Assembly (NCBI GenBank): GCA_009746045.1
Contig: RPFO01000584.1
Location: 589,471-653,470, forward strand
DNA: 64,000 nt
Source of the DNA: Mesostigma viride
Taxonomy: Eukaryota; Streptophyta; Mesostigmatophyceae; Mesostigmatales; Mesostigmataceae
Reading direction: 5' to 3'
Position numbers and translations under genes: made by a program. The stretch's first letter is position 1. Each line of letters opens with the position of its first letter. The notes below the pieces were generated by a model. It made no database searches and had not been told where the DNA came from. It saw only the letters and a list, made by a program, of their open reading frames with translations. Positions 53,691 through 64,000 of this stretch are shown here, piece after piece.

Positions 53691-55317
53691 AGCCCATAAA
53701 TCAAAGGATTTTTTGAGCTACTCAGACCTACAAAATGCTTATTCATTAGAGAGATACACTGGTTTGAATACAGGGGGGTCTGACCATGACCGCGATTTCT
53801 TGACCCTAGGTCACAAGTCATGTGCTTATTCACAAATGGTTCATGAAAAAAATCTGGCTTCTTGCACGAGCTATGGGCAACATATGCAGGCTCTGTGAAA
53901 CAAAACTCAGGCCCATTGGGCCACTGGAGCTATTTTTCATTAGCATCACAATTACAACGCAGTACAACGCAGTGGGAAAAATGAGAGCCCTTCACAACAT
54001 GACGCAACGACATGAGCCCCATAAACGGGGCCATAGTGAGCTTGGAGGGTCAAAACGTTGAAAATAGGTGTTGCATAAGTTATACAGCATCAAACATGCA
54101 TCAAACATCATGACTGGATGACCTAATATGACTGAATCAGGCAGCCATAGCCAAAGCATCATCCACTTTCACAACGTGTTGAGCACATGCCTCGTGGGAA
54201 CGGAGGTGCTGGGTTTTCATTCCATAACGCGTGCAATACTGAAAGAAAGAGGCACGTGTAATGCAAGGCTTGGATAGGTTGAGTGATCCATGAGCTTACA
54301 TGCAGGCAAAGATGACGCTGGAATGCATGCTAGCAAATGGTGGCAAGATGCTAACAACACATGATTATACACCATGATTATGGGCACCTAGCTGGTCTTC
54401 TTGCACAATCAACGCAGTATAAACCATCAACATCCAATCCCCACGATATATGCACGGCTTGACGACGTATACAGCACCTAAATACTGCACAACTGCAACC
54501 TGCTATGGCTGACATGCAAGCAACGTCGAGTAGGATGGCGGTCTTAGAGAGGCTGGGCAGAGGTCGGTAGAAATAAGTGGAAAACTGGCAGAAACTAGGT
54601 AGAAACACGATATACTTACGCCTGCAAGCACTATTGAGCCGATGGCAGAGGCCATTTCCAGGAAAATACAGCATACCGTAGCAATAGCCACGGTCACGCC
54701 TTACGCTATTTGCAGGCACCATCATGCCCGGCGCTACCCAATACAAGTCTGCACAATTCTCGGTTTAGCCGAGAGTCCGGACGTTCGGAATGAATAAACA
54801 TGTGTTAAGAAGTCGAAACACCATGGAAATACCAAGCATGGTGCCGCAGCAGACCCGAGTCTTGACGTAATAATATGTATGCCGGTTTCCAGGGTTTCCG
54901 CATGAAAGTTGGGTGAGAAACTGGAAAAAACTACGTTTCCTTTGCCCCAGTACCTCAACAAACTCGTAGAAACCTAATAATCAACCTTTGAACGCATCAT
55001 CATGGTCGTGCCACCCAACAGCCACTGAAATTCGCGCGAAAACTGGCGAGATCTACCTGCCGCCATCGCCGTCGTCTTCACCTTCGTCCCGCGAAAATGC
55101 CTGATTTCAGTGGTACATATTTGTTTGCAGCTGTCACAAAAAAAAAACCAAAAATACCAGGATTTTTTCTTGAATTCTATGAGATGTTTCTGACCTATCT
55201 TGAAAGTTTCAGACCAAAAATCGCATGTTTAATAGGTTTGCCACGTGTCAGATTACAACGCGATACATCGCGTTCTAACCCTACAACGCGATGTATCGCG
55301 TTGTAAAAAAACACGGG
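53210..55317. mobile_element. piggyBac-like TTAA element without transposase
   Basis: The left end CCCGTGTTTTTTTT (53210) and right end AAAAAAACACGGG (to 55317) are inverted and each is flanked by TTAA (53206-53209 and 55318-55321). CCC...GGG ends with TTAA duplication are typical of piggyBac. A second left-type end, also TTAA then CCCGTGTTTTTTT, lies at 53577-53581, so there are two nested or tandem left ends. Near each end are aacgcgatatatcgcgtt-type palindromes. No coding sequence is supported within. Confidence 0.75.
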
Positions 55318-55327
55318 TTAAATAAGA

Positions 55328-55906
55328 GGTACCTTGAAATTAAATAAGAGGCATGCCTCTATCCAGATATATTTTTGGAGGCGAATTTCTATTGGCGTTA
55401 AGTTGTAGTATAGTACGACAACGTGTCAGACCGTATAATTTATTCCGACTTCTACATTCAGTTCACCGCTTGGTCAAAAAAGGATCACTAATATCAAGGA
55501 AACAACAAAGATCACTTATATACCCTACTTCTCCGTAAAATCTCATCGACCGGGTTTCGAAACAACCCACGAACGCCGTAGATGCAGATCCAACGGAGCA
55601 AACAACGTCAAGACCGACGCGGCGCCAAATAGTCGCCACGGTTCCTTTTCTGCGAGCCATTTTACAACGTACGTCGCGCCGCGTCGTGTACCCAAGCCCT
55701 TTTCTGAACGTGAGATCCAAAATCCGCTTGCCAGACCGGGAACTCCGTCCAATACCGTCGTGCATTGAATTGAATTGGAACATAAGTCCTTCTTTCCGTC
55801 ACCCTTGACATGTTTTCGTACAATACTACAAATTCACGCCAATAGAAATTCGCCTCCGAACATATATCTCGATAGAGCCATGCCTCTTATTTAATTTCAA
55901 GGTACC
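55328..55906. mobile_element. MITE (579 bp) with about 100-bp inverted ends
   Basis: Both ends begin GGTACCTTGAAATTAAATAA, and the inverted similarity extends about 100 bp (including ggaggcgaatttctattggc) with scattered mismatches. The interior has no coding capacity. It lies 10 bp from the piggyBac-like end. Confidence 0.9.
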
Positions 55907-56013
55907 CCTATCTCGGCCCCCGCCCTCTGAGAATTTGAGAATTGAGAACTCTGGAGCCAATTTTACCCCGACTCAGACCTACATTCCTACAACATGCTAA
56001 TTCATTAGAGAGA

Positions 56014-56130
56014 TTAATTAATTAATTAATTAGGAACATAACTCCGTTGGGAGTATCTGTAGCACATTAATTAATTAATTAATTAGAAACATAACTCCGT
56101 TGGGAGTACATGTAGCACATATCCCTGAGA
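56014..56130 (-). repeat. Two 5'-truncated LINE tails in tandem
   Basis: 56014-56066 and 56067-56130, read on the minus strand, match the last 50-64 bases of the LINE ending at 58230 (actcccaacggagttatg then ttcctaattaattaatt). The second also matches the tctcaggg just upstream. Confidence 0.85.
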
Positions 56131-56413
56131 TGTAACGAACCCATCCGGGTCGTGCGAAAGATCCTATGTTAGGGTAAGTTATTCCCGGTTTCTTGGCTAA
56201 CCACGACCACTCTCTGGGAGTGGGATTAACGGATCGGAACAGGTGTGGCCACGAGCCACGAGCCACGAGCCACGAGCCACGAGGTAGCCATGGCTGTCGG
56301 AGCTCATAACTTTCATGTTTGAGCGCCGAATTCAGCTGTGAATATCACAATCGCTTCGTCTTTCTAAGACGCACATGCTGATATAATTTTCCGACGCTAT
56401 TACGCAATATACG

Positions 56414-57791
56414 ATGAGCAAACGCCTCTCGACGCAACGCAGCCTGGCGGCTGCGCTCGGCAATGAAAATACGCCTGCAGCTTCGGCTGCAGCTTCGCCC
56501 ACCGGCCCAGATGGCAACGGTGACACTAGTAGTGCACTGGTGCTCGCCCAGCCTCCCGGGCTCGCCTCGCCATCAGCCTCGCCTGAACCTAAGCGCAGTC
56601 GCTCTGCTGAGCCGCCCTGGGAAGAGCGCTCCTTTGACGTCAACAGCCCCGACTTCTGGCAGCGCAGCCCCGGTTGGATTATGGAAGACTTTTATTACGG
56701 CAATCACGCCTCGCTTCTAGCCCTGTGCGTGTACCTCACGTCCCACAACCGTGGCCGCTGGCCTGGTGACGGCAGGCTTGTCGACCCCGCCGAGGCTCTC
56801 CCCATCATTCACCGCATGCCTCGCCCCAAGCTTCAACGCTTCGCCCTCTGCTCCCTTGTTGGACGCTCCGAATCCGAGATCTGGGCTCCCAAACCGCCCC
56901 CCTTCCCCTCCGAAGCCTCCATCCGCACCATCCTCAAGGAAGCTTTCGAGCAGCACGTGACCCCTCTTGCCGCAGATGTGGCGGCACTTGGCGGCACGCT
57001 GGCTGCTGAGCTCCCCACCATCCCCACCGCCACCGCCACCCTCCTCGCCTCCACCCCCCCCCCCCTCCGCCTCCACCGACTCCATCACCGCCCAGCTCCG
57101 CGACATCGACCAGCGCCTCAAGGATAATGCAATCGCTATCGAGGTCTTGCAGAACACAGCCGGCCTCACCGCCCAGGCAGTGAAGGACATTGCCGCCAAG
57201 CCAGCCCCGGCTGGCCTGGCCGGCGATGCTCCTCCCATCACGACCTGGGCGGACATGCTTAAGCAACATACCACCTCCACCACCTCCGCCGTCGCAGCCC
57301 AGCTCCAGCGGCAGACGCTCGACCTCCGCGAGGAGGCCGAGCTCGCCAAGCGCAGCCTCAACGTCATTGTCAAGAATCTCAAGATGGAGGAAGGTGAGAA
57401 TTCCGAGAAGCTTGCGCGTGCTTTTGAGAGAGAAATCCTTGATCGCATGGGCCTTACTGGTGAGATCGAGCTGGCCGCCCACCGCCTTCCCCGCGCGCGG
57501 GGTAAGGCAGGGCCGCCCCCGCTCCTTCTCACCTTTAAGACCCCGGCGGACAAGATTTCTTTTCTCAGACGCCGCAAGCGGCTCGAGAAGACTCTCTTCA
57601 CCCTTGACGACGACTTGACCCTGGCACAGCAACAACGGCGACGGGAGCTATGGCAGACCTACCTCCAGCTCCGGCAGACCAAGGCGGGCCAGCCGGTGTA
57701 CTGGAAGGGGGCGGCCATCTACGTCGGCCACAAGCCCTGGCAAGCGACCCCCTCGACCACCGCGGCCCCAGCAACTCCAGCCCCAGCCTAG
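56414..57791 (+). CDS. L1-type ORF1p-like RNA-binding protein
   Basis: About 459 residues. The N-terminal third has an uncharacterised compact region (FWQRSPGWIMEDFYYGNHAS to LQRFALCSLVGRSESEIW). A Pro-rich tract and a helical, coiled-coil-like stretch (SITAQLRDIDQRLKDNAIAI) follow. The C-terminal third is the L1 ORF1p RRM plus C-terminal domain: LNVIVKNLKMEEGENSEKL, PPPLLLTFKTPADK, TLDDDLTLAQQQRRRELW, QPVYWKGAAIYVG. In L1-type elements this trimeric protein packages the element RNA. A run of 12 C at 57054-57065 shifts the frame by one base; coding is clean on either side, so the shift is either an error or a late mutation. No ORF2 follows. Confidence 0.87.
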
Positions 57792-58181
57792 GGGAATACA
57801 GCAGTAGTGTAGAATAGTTAGACAGTGGCCTTGTACATGCCCGCCTAATACAAGCACTATACCAGCTGAGGCCTAGCCTTTTTAGTCATGTACATGTGTG
57901 CCTATGATGTGCCACACTCCAGACGATGCCTAGCCTTATTTAGTAATGCTGTGCCCATGCAGGGAGTCACTCTCTGCTGAGAAGCCATGCCATAGCTCTT
58001 CAATAGCCATGATGATCTTCCCCCTCACAGGCATGCTCCCCCCTTACCCCGGCGGGCATAGCGTGATAGACCATGAGGGTGCGGGTGCCCTGGTGCACCT
58101 AGAGCAAGTGTTGTTTACATTCCCACCCTTGCAGGAAGTAGCTTAGAATGTATTATAGGCTCATATGCCCCTTCTCAGGGC
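57792..58181 (+). other. 3' UTR of the ORF1-only LINE
   Basis: No coding. It leads into the conserved tail shared with 24811-24978 and 56014-56130. Confidence 0.6.
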
Positions 58182-58250
58182 TATGTGCTACATATACTCC
58201 CAACGGAGTTATGTTCCTAATTAATTAATTAACAGGTGTGGCTTTAGGCC

Positions 58251-58814
58251 TGTTACGGCTCACGATGATTAATATTGCATTAATCTACACAACCTACATT
58301 CAGGATAGAGCTACCAAATGCAGTTGGAATTATGCCCCAGGTTCAGACAGGTGATAACACACTCATTTCATTCCGAACCAAGAGGACGAGACTCTCGTCC
58401 TCGTACCAATTTCACCTAGGTCTGCCACCAAGCTGGCAAGTGGCGCCGACATGGCGCCGACCTTCCAGTGAATTCTGAAGCATGCAGTCCACACAAGATC
58501 CTCGGGTCGACATCGACCCTCGCCAGGCTACAGAATCCACGCATGAGTACAATATCTCAACCAGCTATAAAGTACGCAGCGCGGCGCGACTGCACCGGCC
58601 CCTAGAAGATCGCAAACCTCAACATCAACCTAGGCCCAAAATAACTGGTCCGAATCACACAAACTATCATAATTCCATAAAAAAGTCCTGACCAAGGGAC
58701 CATTCCCAAATTAAGTCCCGAAATGAGTCCCAAAGTCCTACGGACTATGACAACAAGCCAAAATACATAACTTATTCCATTGTTGCGCCCGTTCCAAGGG
58801 TCGGGCACGCAACA
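58251..58814 (-). repeat. LTR of the second gypsy family, copy C (564 bp)
   Basis: On the minus strand it starts TGTTGCGTGCCCG and ends CGTAACA, and it is homologous to 47307-47974 along most of its length. Its first 34 bases form a hairpin (TGTTGC/GCAACA, two bulged bases, GCCCG/CGGGC). A purine-rich tract precedes it on the minus strand, so this is the 3' LTR of a minus-strand element. Confidence 0.9.
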
Positions 58815-58934
58815 CTCCTCCCCCTCCCCGGGGGACGGTAGTCCCCACCGTCATGCAGATAAGGACTCGCAATTAAAGGGAGAAAACACACAACAAACAT
58901 ACTCTGATCAGGCACTCCGCAAAGGTGAAAACCA

Positions 58935-59207
58935 TTTGCGTTCAGTGCCGGGCCGCGGAAAACGCGGAAAAACGCGATCTGCAAATGAATCCGACCGGAA
59001 TCGAACTGGGGACCTCTCGCACCAACTTTCGCTGACTATAGGACGGACGTCTCCGGTTACCATGGCATCGCCAACTTACACCTACAGTCATCCGCAAAAG
59101 TTCTCCTTTCCGGGGAGTGAAGCAAGCCTTTCGGATTTGGTACTAGATAAATCACTCGAGATCTGTGTGTAGGAGTACTACACACGTGTCCACTCGAGAC
59201 TTGTTCA
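58935..59207 (-). repeat. Dispersed repeat with tRNA-like core, copy 2
   Basis: The minus-strand counterpart of 24571-25020, here without the LINE tail insertion, so it shows the empty site (ccggcact then gaacgc). The tRNA-like core is at 58986-59047. Confidence 0.8.
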
Positions 59208-59647
59208 GTCTCGAAACAAACATACTACTAACCACACAGGGTTACTCTACTTGCCGGCACGCAGGGCAAAAATCAGGTTGACCATAGGCCGGGGTACTAT
59301 GTCCCAGCCCATGTTCACCCATCAGACTAGTAAAACCAATTCCCCCAGAACTTGCCACACAAGGACAAGTCGTGACGTAGTCAAATAATGGAATTCTTCC
59401 AACCCTCGTCTCTTGCCACAACTGGAAGTCGGTGCGAACCCCGCAGGCTCCTCCGGGGAGGCTGGGGGTGGGAACCGCACCAAAGGACTGCTGGAGCCAC
59501 TACCTATGGGGCTGGGGCTGGATCGAGCTAGTCTCCTCCGGGGAGTACGCCTGTTGTACAAGGAATGACCACGAGCAGCAAGGCAACACCTGTGATCACC
59601 GGTGTCATATAGCCAAGTCAGTGTTGCCCTGACGTAGGCGTCCGAAC

Positions 59648-60629
59648 TCAAACCTCTCGGTCAGTCGATAGCCGGGAGGGATGAGCTTGCGCCGGATGCG
59701 CGCCAGCAGTTCCTCCACCGTCTGCGGGTATGACATCAGGAGACGCCACACTCTCGACGTTAAGCATCCCGACCACTGATGGGTCCATACACTTCACCAC
59801 CACGTAGGGGATTAGATTCTTGGTGGCCAGCTGCCACTCATGGTGTTCACACCATACAGTGTACAACTGTTGCCACATACGAGCCCACTCGTCGATCTCA
59901 CGGGGCCGGAGTCATGCCCGCATGGAGCTTGGGCACCGCCTTAAAATCTGGCATAGGTGGGGCCTTGACAGGGTCAGGTCGCAGGGGGCCGCCCTTCCTG
60001 CAGTACGCGGGGCTGGAAAAGGTGAGGGGCTCAGTGGTGACGCCGCGCCCGCATTTCCTGGTGCGAACCCCTTCCTGCATGCTGGTCATGCCCACGTTGG
60101 GACACGAAGGTGTCCTCCTCACGCTCGGGATCGAAGTCGCCCGATTCTCGGCAGAGCGCGTAGTCATCGGATACCCGCTGCGACGCAAAGGGGGCCGACT
60201 CACGCCGAACTCGAACGGCCGTGGGATGCTCATAACCGGGGTCATCCAGGGGCAGCCGGCTGAAGTTAGCGTTGGTGGGCGCGTTCCTTGCTGGGAGGGA
60301 GGTGGGTACGAAAGGAAAGGGGCCCGGGGGAGCATAGTCCTCCTCCTCGGGATCGTACTGCACGTGGGCCGACCCTGACGTCTGCGGTGGGGATCTGGAC
60401 CAGAGTCTCGTGCGCTCCAAAGGAGACCCGACGGGGATCCCTTCCAGGGCCCGGCCCCGGCCCGCCGCGGCCACGCCTTGCCCAAGGGTGAGTCAGGCTC
60501 GGGCGGCCACGCGCGTATGCCCCCAATTGAGACGGGCTGCACGAACTCAGGCGGTGGAGCGAACGGCGAGCTAGCTACCGGGCTCTCAGCGACCTCTATA
60601 TCTTCATCTTCCTCCGGCACAACTTCCAC
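59648..60629 (-). pseudogene. Decayed gypsy gag
   Basis: Minus-strand frames overlap. 60629-59898 starts MEVVPEEDEDIEVAESPV and ends PPMPDFKAVPKLHAGMTPAP. A neighbouring frame continues with EWARMWQQLYTVWCEHHEWQ and LATKNLIPYVVVKCMDPSVV (59900-59760), which looks like a capsid-type helical region. At least one frameshift is needed, and an alternative frame at 60474-60031 is also open, so decay is advanced. No zinc knuckle seen. Confidence 0.55.
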
Positions 60630-60696
60630 GGATGGTGGTCGCTGCGTGGGAGGTACCCTGTTCCATAATCGCCCAGATGCTCAGTCGGTCGCGGCC

Positions 60697-60841
60697 GCAA
60701 TTGCTGCTGGGGCTGTCGCTGTTGCTGCGACTGCTGCTGCTGCTGCGACTGATGCTGTCTCTGCGGCGACTGCTGAGACTGATGCTGTCGCTGCGGCGAC
60801 TGCTGAGGCTGATGTTGTTGCTGCGGCGACTGCTGTTGTCA
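60697..60841. repeat. CTG/CGA-type trinucleotide-rich repeat
   Basis: Imperfect gctgctgcgactgctg-type units. On the minus strand they would encode a Gln-rich stretch leading into the gag remnant. Confidence 0.85.
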
Positions 60842-60850
60842 CGTCCGTGA

Positions 60851-62240
60851 TAATTTACGTCCGTGCACTCAAGAAGTTACGCGGTTGCCGTAATCGGAAT
60901 CGTTACCGACGTTTGGTTGGTTCCGATTCAGTAGGCCGCAGGCTTTGTTCCTTGGGCCGGTGTGGAGCGCCGCGCCGGATCGAAAGGCCTGAATTTCTAG
61001 AGTGAGTCTTAGGTGACCTGACTTATAGGTTCAGGCGCAAGACTTTGGGGCGCAAAGCCTTGGTGGCTTGCGCAATATTCCGGTGCGTGACATTTGGCAG
61101 TTATGAATCTTTTGTATTGTCCAGACGGAATGATGTTCAGTCCATCTGACAAAGCTAGATACGCAGATCGTAGTGTGCGGTGTGCTGGCTCGCACGTGGT
61201 TGTCGAACAGACTTGCTCTGCATGTGCTGGCAGTCTAACTGCACGTCAGGCGGCTTGCTGGCAAATGCGACAGCGCATGGATGCCGGGATTTTTGGAGGT
61301 ATTTAGGAGCAGCGCAGCGGCCATGGTGGTCGTTGTTCGCTCGTTCCTCTCCCTCACAACTAGTTTGTTGTCTTCATGGGGTTAAACTTCTCGAACAGCC
61401 CGGAGCAGCCCCCGTGAGTGGTTGCATGTCGTTGCCATGACGATGGTTGATAGGATTGACAGTGGTTTGATCCGGTTGGGATGTAACTTGTTGGCATTGT
61501 GGACGAGAAACGTTCTGCTGACCCGGGAACAGTCCCGGGAAAGGGCCGGTTCGTCGTTGGCCAGTGTGCCAGTAACTGGGACATGAGCGCAGAGTCACAC
61601 AGTTGATATAGATTATGACGTAAGTAAACACTGTTGCGCCACAGTGGCGTCATGGTCGGTCTGTGGTGATTTCGATGGGTCTCAAGGATATGTAATTACT
61701 CTTACAGTTGCGGCAGGCCGGCAGCACAACTCGGCATTCATAGTAATTTGTCAAATGTTATGGAATGAATTGTTTGGGCATTGCTTTCATCATAAAGCAT
61801 TATTGCAATCTTCATAATATAATCGGCTGGCCGCGCTTTCTGTCATGAAGGTGGTGGTGCCGTCAAGGACCACACCTATCATTTCCACTTAATTTAAACG
61901 AGCGAACAACCCTTGGCGGGTTCAGTTTGGACAGCCTGAGCTGGAGATATACCCAAGCTGCTTGCAGAATCAAGCACTTGGAAGAGGATTAAGGGGACTC
62001 GGCGCGGCGAATATTCTCCGCGCCAAAAAAATTCCGCGGTACCCTCCGTACCGTGAAAAGTGGGTGCACGGTGCGCGCACCCCTTGCGGAAGTGGCCATG
62101 GCGACTGCTTTTAGACGAAACGTGACAAATCTGGCTCGCGGAAAGCAGAAAAAATGCTCGATTCTTGGAGAAAATTAGTTACTGATTCTAATATATGGTG
62201 GGATAGTTGCGATCTATAATGTCGCGGGCTCTTTTTCTTT
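60851..62240. other. No gene recognised
   Basis: Unique-looking sequence with only short frames on both strands and no motif I can name. Part may be the 5' end of the pol-less gypsy element. Confidence 0.5.
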
Positions 62241-63892
62241 ACCATCGGCAGGGGGGGTCCGGCCTGAATTTCTGTCGGGATGAATAAAGTATAATTGATG
62301 CCTGCAGGTGTGATTGTCGATTGTTGCCAGTTTTGATGGTCCTAATGGAAGCTAGTTTAATGATGTTTCTAAAGCCGTAAAAATTCCCGCTGCTATCTTT
62401 ACCTTTCCCGTCATTTTGCGGTAAGATAACATTAGGCCTGCGCGATGCGCGCCCGACCTCTCCATGAAAGGGTGGCCTTTCTTGTGCGCCTGGGCACGAA
62501 TAAATGCCCGTTGTGGTACGTTCTTGTATTAAACGTCCTAAGATAGCGCTTTCCTGCTTTCTTAGCTCGTTGAGCGTAAGCTTTTTGCCTTCTTTCCGGC
62601 CAGATGCAGCCATGAAGTTGCGGGTCCTGGCGCTGCATCGCTGGATTCCTGGATGTTTTTTAGCAAGTTCGTCTGTGACGTGGCTGGCTTGCTGCAGCGC
62701 GTGGCCCACAACCTGTCGGGAAGGTGTAATGCTTTATTTCCATGCTTCTCTGAAATTTCTTTTGCTTTATAGACAGTTGTGTTCGAGGAAATTCACGCGG
62801 TCTTCCTAAGCAGCGGCATCGTTTTCCCCAGACACTGACGAGCTGGCACCTGTCTCCTAAAGAAAGTGGCTCGTGCTTGTTAGAAAGGAGGCAGTGTGCA
62901 TTTTGCGGGACACAATGCTTTGGTGGCACATGCGTCAGGTAGGTTGTTCCAAAGGTCTCTTCACCTTTCCCACTGAGTAAATGATAGCCTTTGTCATGCT
63001 AACCAGAGCAGCTAGCCACAGGTTGGCTGGATAAAAAGTCAGCTTATTTTCTCTTTATATACTGCGTGTGTGGTCCTCCACATGTCCGGCTTGTTGGGCA
63101 TTTTGGAAGAGGGTTTTTAATGTGTTGTTGGGTGGAACAACTTGGTTGTTGGCACAAAATCACACATTATTAGCCTGAGATAGGCAATGATGACATATGC
63201 TGCTCAGGCGTGTCGTCCTACCAGCCTTGTTGTTAAGGGTAGACTCACAAGGCTGGCTGTGACGATGGAGGGGTGGGGCGTATGACGCTCCGGACATCCT
63301 CCTCACACTCCGTGATCAAAGTGGGCATGTTTTTGGGTGTCTAGGGTAGCAAAACAGATGTCATTTTGGCTCAGCACTAGCTCAATTGTCTTTTAGCGTC
63401 TACCCAGGTGGCATCACAGGAAAATCAATAACTTGAGCTACGCTTGTCAGAATGAGCTCAAACTTTGGGGTTGTGTTTCCCCCCACTCAGTGGAATTTAA
63501 AATGTATGGATGACCCAATCTGATGTGTTAATTAATGATTTGATTATTTTTTTTTGGCTCAAAAAAGTACCCATTTTGCGGGGAAATTAATAACTCAAAC
63601 AAATGTGACCATTTTGGCCATGTAAATAGCCCAGCTTTTAAAAAAGTGGGGGAACTTTGCAGAAATGTATGGGCAGGTCATTTGGATAAGTGGTTTGTCT
63701 TGGGCGAAATATCTCATAAATAGCGTCTTTTTCTATTTTTAGCTCGCCACCGGTGCGTGGTTGGGCGTAGTAGTACCCCCAACAAGTGGTGGCATGAATG
63801 TCCAAACATCATATTTATGGTACTCAATCATCACTAGATGGTTCCCGAGTGCATTGGAACTGATATTCATTAACACGTCGTTCGTCACTGCA
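62241..63892. other. No gene recognised
   Basis: The longest frame (62239-62709, minus, 156 residues) has no recognisable domain, biased composition and no splice context. It is not called as a gene. Confidence 0.5.
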
Positions 63893-63894
63893 CC

Positions 63895-63941
63895 TATTCT
63901 TAGGACTGAGTTCAACTCAGTCCTATTCTTAGGACTGAGTT
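63895..63941. repeat. Tandem palindrome of ACTCAGTCC motifs
   Basis: taggactgag, ctcagtccta and taggactgag follow each other, so the middle unit can pair with either neighbour. The same core occurs at 17151-17176 and 25111-25142. Confidence 0.85.
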
Positions 63942-64000
63942 TTTGGGTTTCGTAGAAAATTCGCCCAAGTCGGAATGTTTGTCCAAAAAATTCCCTCGAA

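Larger units (their letters stand above)
56250..58230 (+). mobile_element. Complete ORF1-only LINE-like retrotransposon
   Basis: AACAGGTGTGGC is duplicated at 56238-56249 and 58231-58242, a 12-bp target duplication as left by target-primed reverse transcription. Between the copies lie a 5' array of about five cacgagc heptamers, one ORF1p-like gene (56414-57791), a 440-bp 3' UTR and a (TTAA)3 tail. There is no endonuclease or RT gene, so it is non-autonomous, analogous to HAL1 elements in mammals. Confidence 0.85.
58815..60850 (-). mobile_element. Pol-less gypsy derivative (gag remnant plus 3' end)
   Basis: From right to left: a Gln-rich gag start, decayed gag (to about 59648), a short 3' region sharing blocks with 46.9-47.3 kb, the polypurine tract and the LTR. 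Reverse transcriptase and integrase are absent, so it is internally deleted. The tRNA-like repeat copy 2 is inserted in its 3' region. No 5' LTR was found on the right. Confidence 0.65.

Noticed and set aside
56717-57601. Minus-strand frame of 294 residues
   Set aside because: Antisense to the ORF1p gene in GC-rich sequence and without a motif.
56014-58232. Terminal inverted repeats of a DNA transposon around the ORF1p gene
   Set aside because: The TTAATTAA...CTCCGTTGGGAG sequences are LINE 3' tails: a 9-bp duplication at 24.8 kb and a 12-bp duplication around 56250-58230 fit retrotransposition.
62239-62709. Minus-strand 156-residue frame
   Set aside because: No domain, no splice or family evidence, and average composition for chance frames here.

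Overview
This window looks like nuclear DNA of a repeat-rich green alga (Viridiplantae). That is an inference from a plant-type AP-2 sigma subunit split over six GT-AG exons, a second spliced gene with a plastid-transit-like N-terminus, and plant/algal-type transposons (CACTA, Ty1/copia, Ty3/gypsy, non-LTR). I cannot name the species. Only two ordinary host genes are visible. The rest is a mosaic of nested mobile elements.

Layout. 1-4842: 3' part of a Ty3/gypsy chromovirus (frameshifted RT/RNase H, integrase plus chromodomain, then a gag-like ORF after pol) with its 3' LTR. About 4943-16734: a CACTA (EnSpm) DNA transposon with two divergent spliced genes, an accessory gene on the minus strand (5317-8303) and a TNP2/Transposase_21 transposase on the plus strand (9233-16220). 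They share a 0.9-kb spacer holding a 145-bp tandem duplication and two large hairpins. The transposase is broken by a frameshift and a 2.3-kb nested insertion (13194-15522). The right end has subterminal repeats and a CACTA terminus. 17278-24393: an LTR retrotransposon with 5-bp target duplication whose pol reads integrase, protease, RT, RNase H, an order that is neither copia nor gypsy; a 589-bp MITE sits in its 5' LTR. 24.5-25.8 kb: a tRNA-like repeat, a small LINE tail insertion and a decayed relative of the previous element. 26041-31986: a young, intact Ty1/copia element. 32.0-33.6 kb: a palindrome-rich element.

34937-38260: complete AP-2 sigma gene (exactly 142 codons over six exons, the first only ATG). 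38.8-45.1 kb: a LINE RT fragment and a minus-strand gypsy pol whose integrase ends in a PHD finger. A hAT-like element (40717-42336, 8-bp target duplication) interrupts that PHD finger. 45.1-48.0 kb: 3' end and LTR of another gypsy family.

48854-52619: spliced gene for a putative plastid protein with two NTF2/SnoaL-like domains. 53.2-55.9 kb: a piggyBac-like TTAA element and a MITE. 56250-58230: a complete ORF1-only LINE-like element with 12-bp target duplication. 58251-60.8 kb: a minus-strand, pol-less gypsy derivative with LTR and decayed gag. 60.9-64.0 kb: no gene recognised.

Most promising for novelty: the retroelement with protease between integrase and RT, the PHD-finger integrase (recovered by reading across the hAT target duplication), the ORF1-only LINE with intact boundaries, and the two-gene divergent CACTA element.
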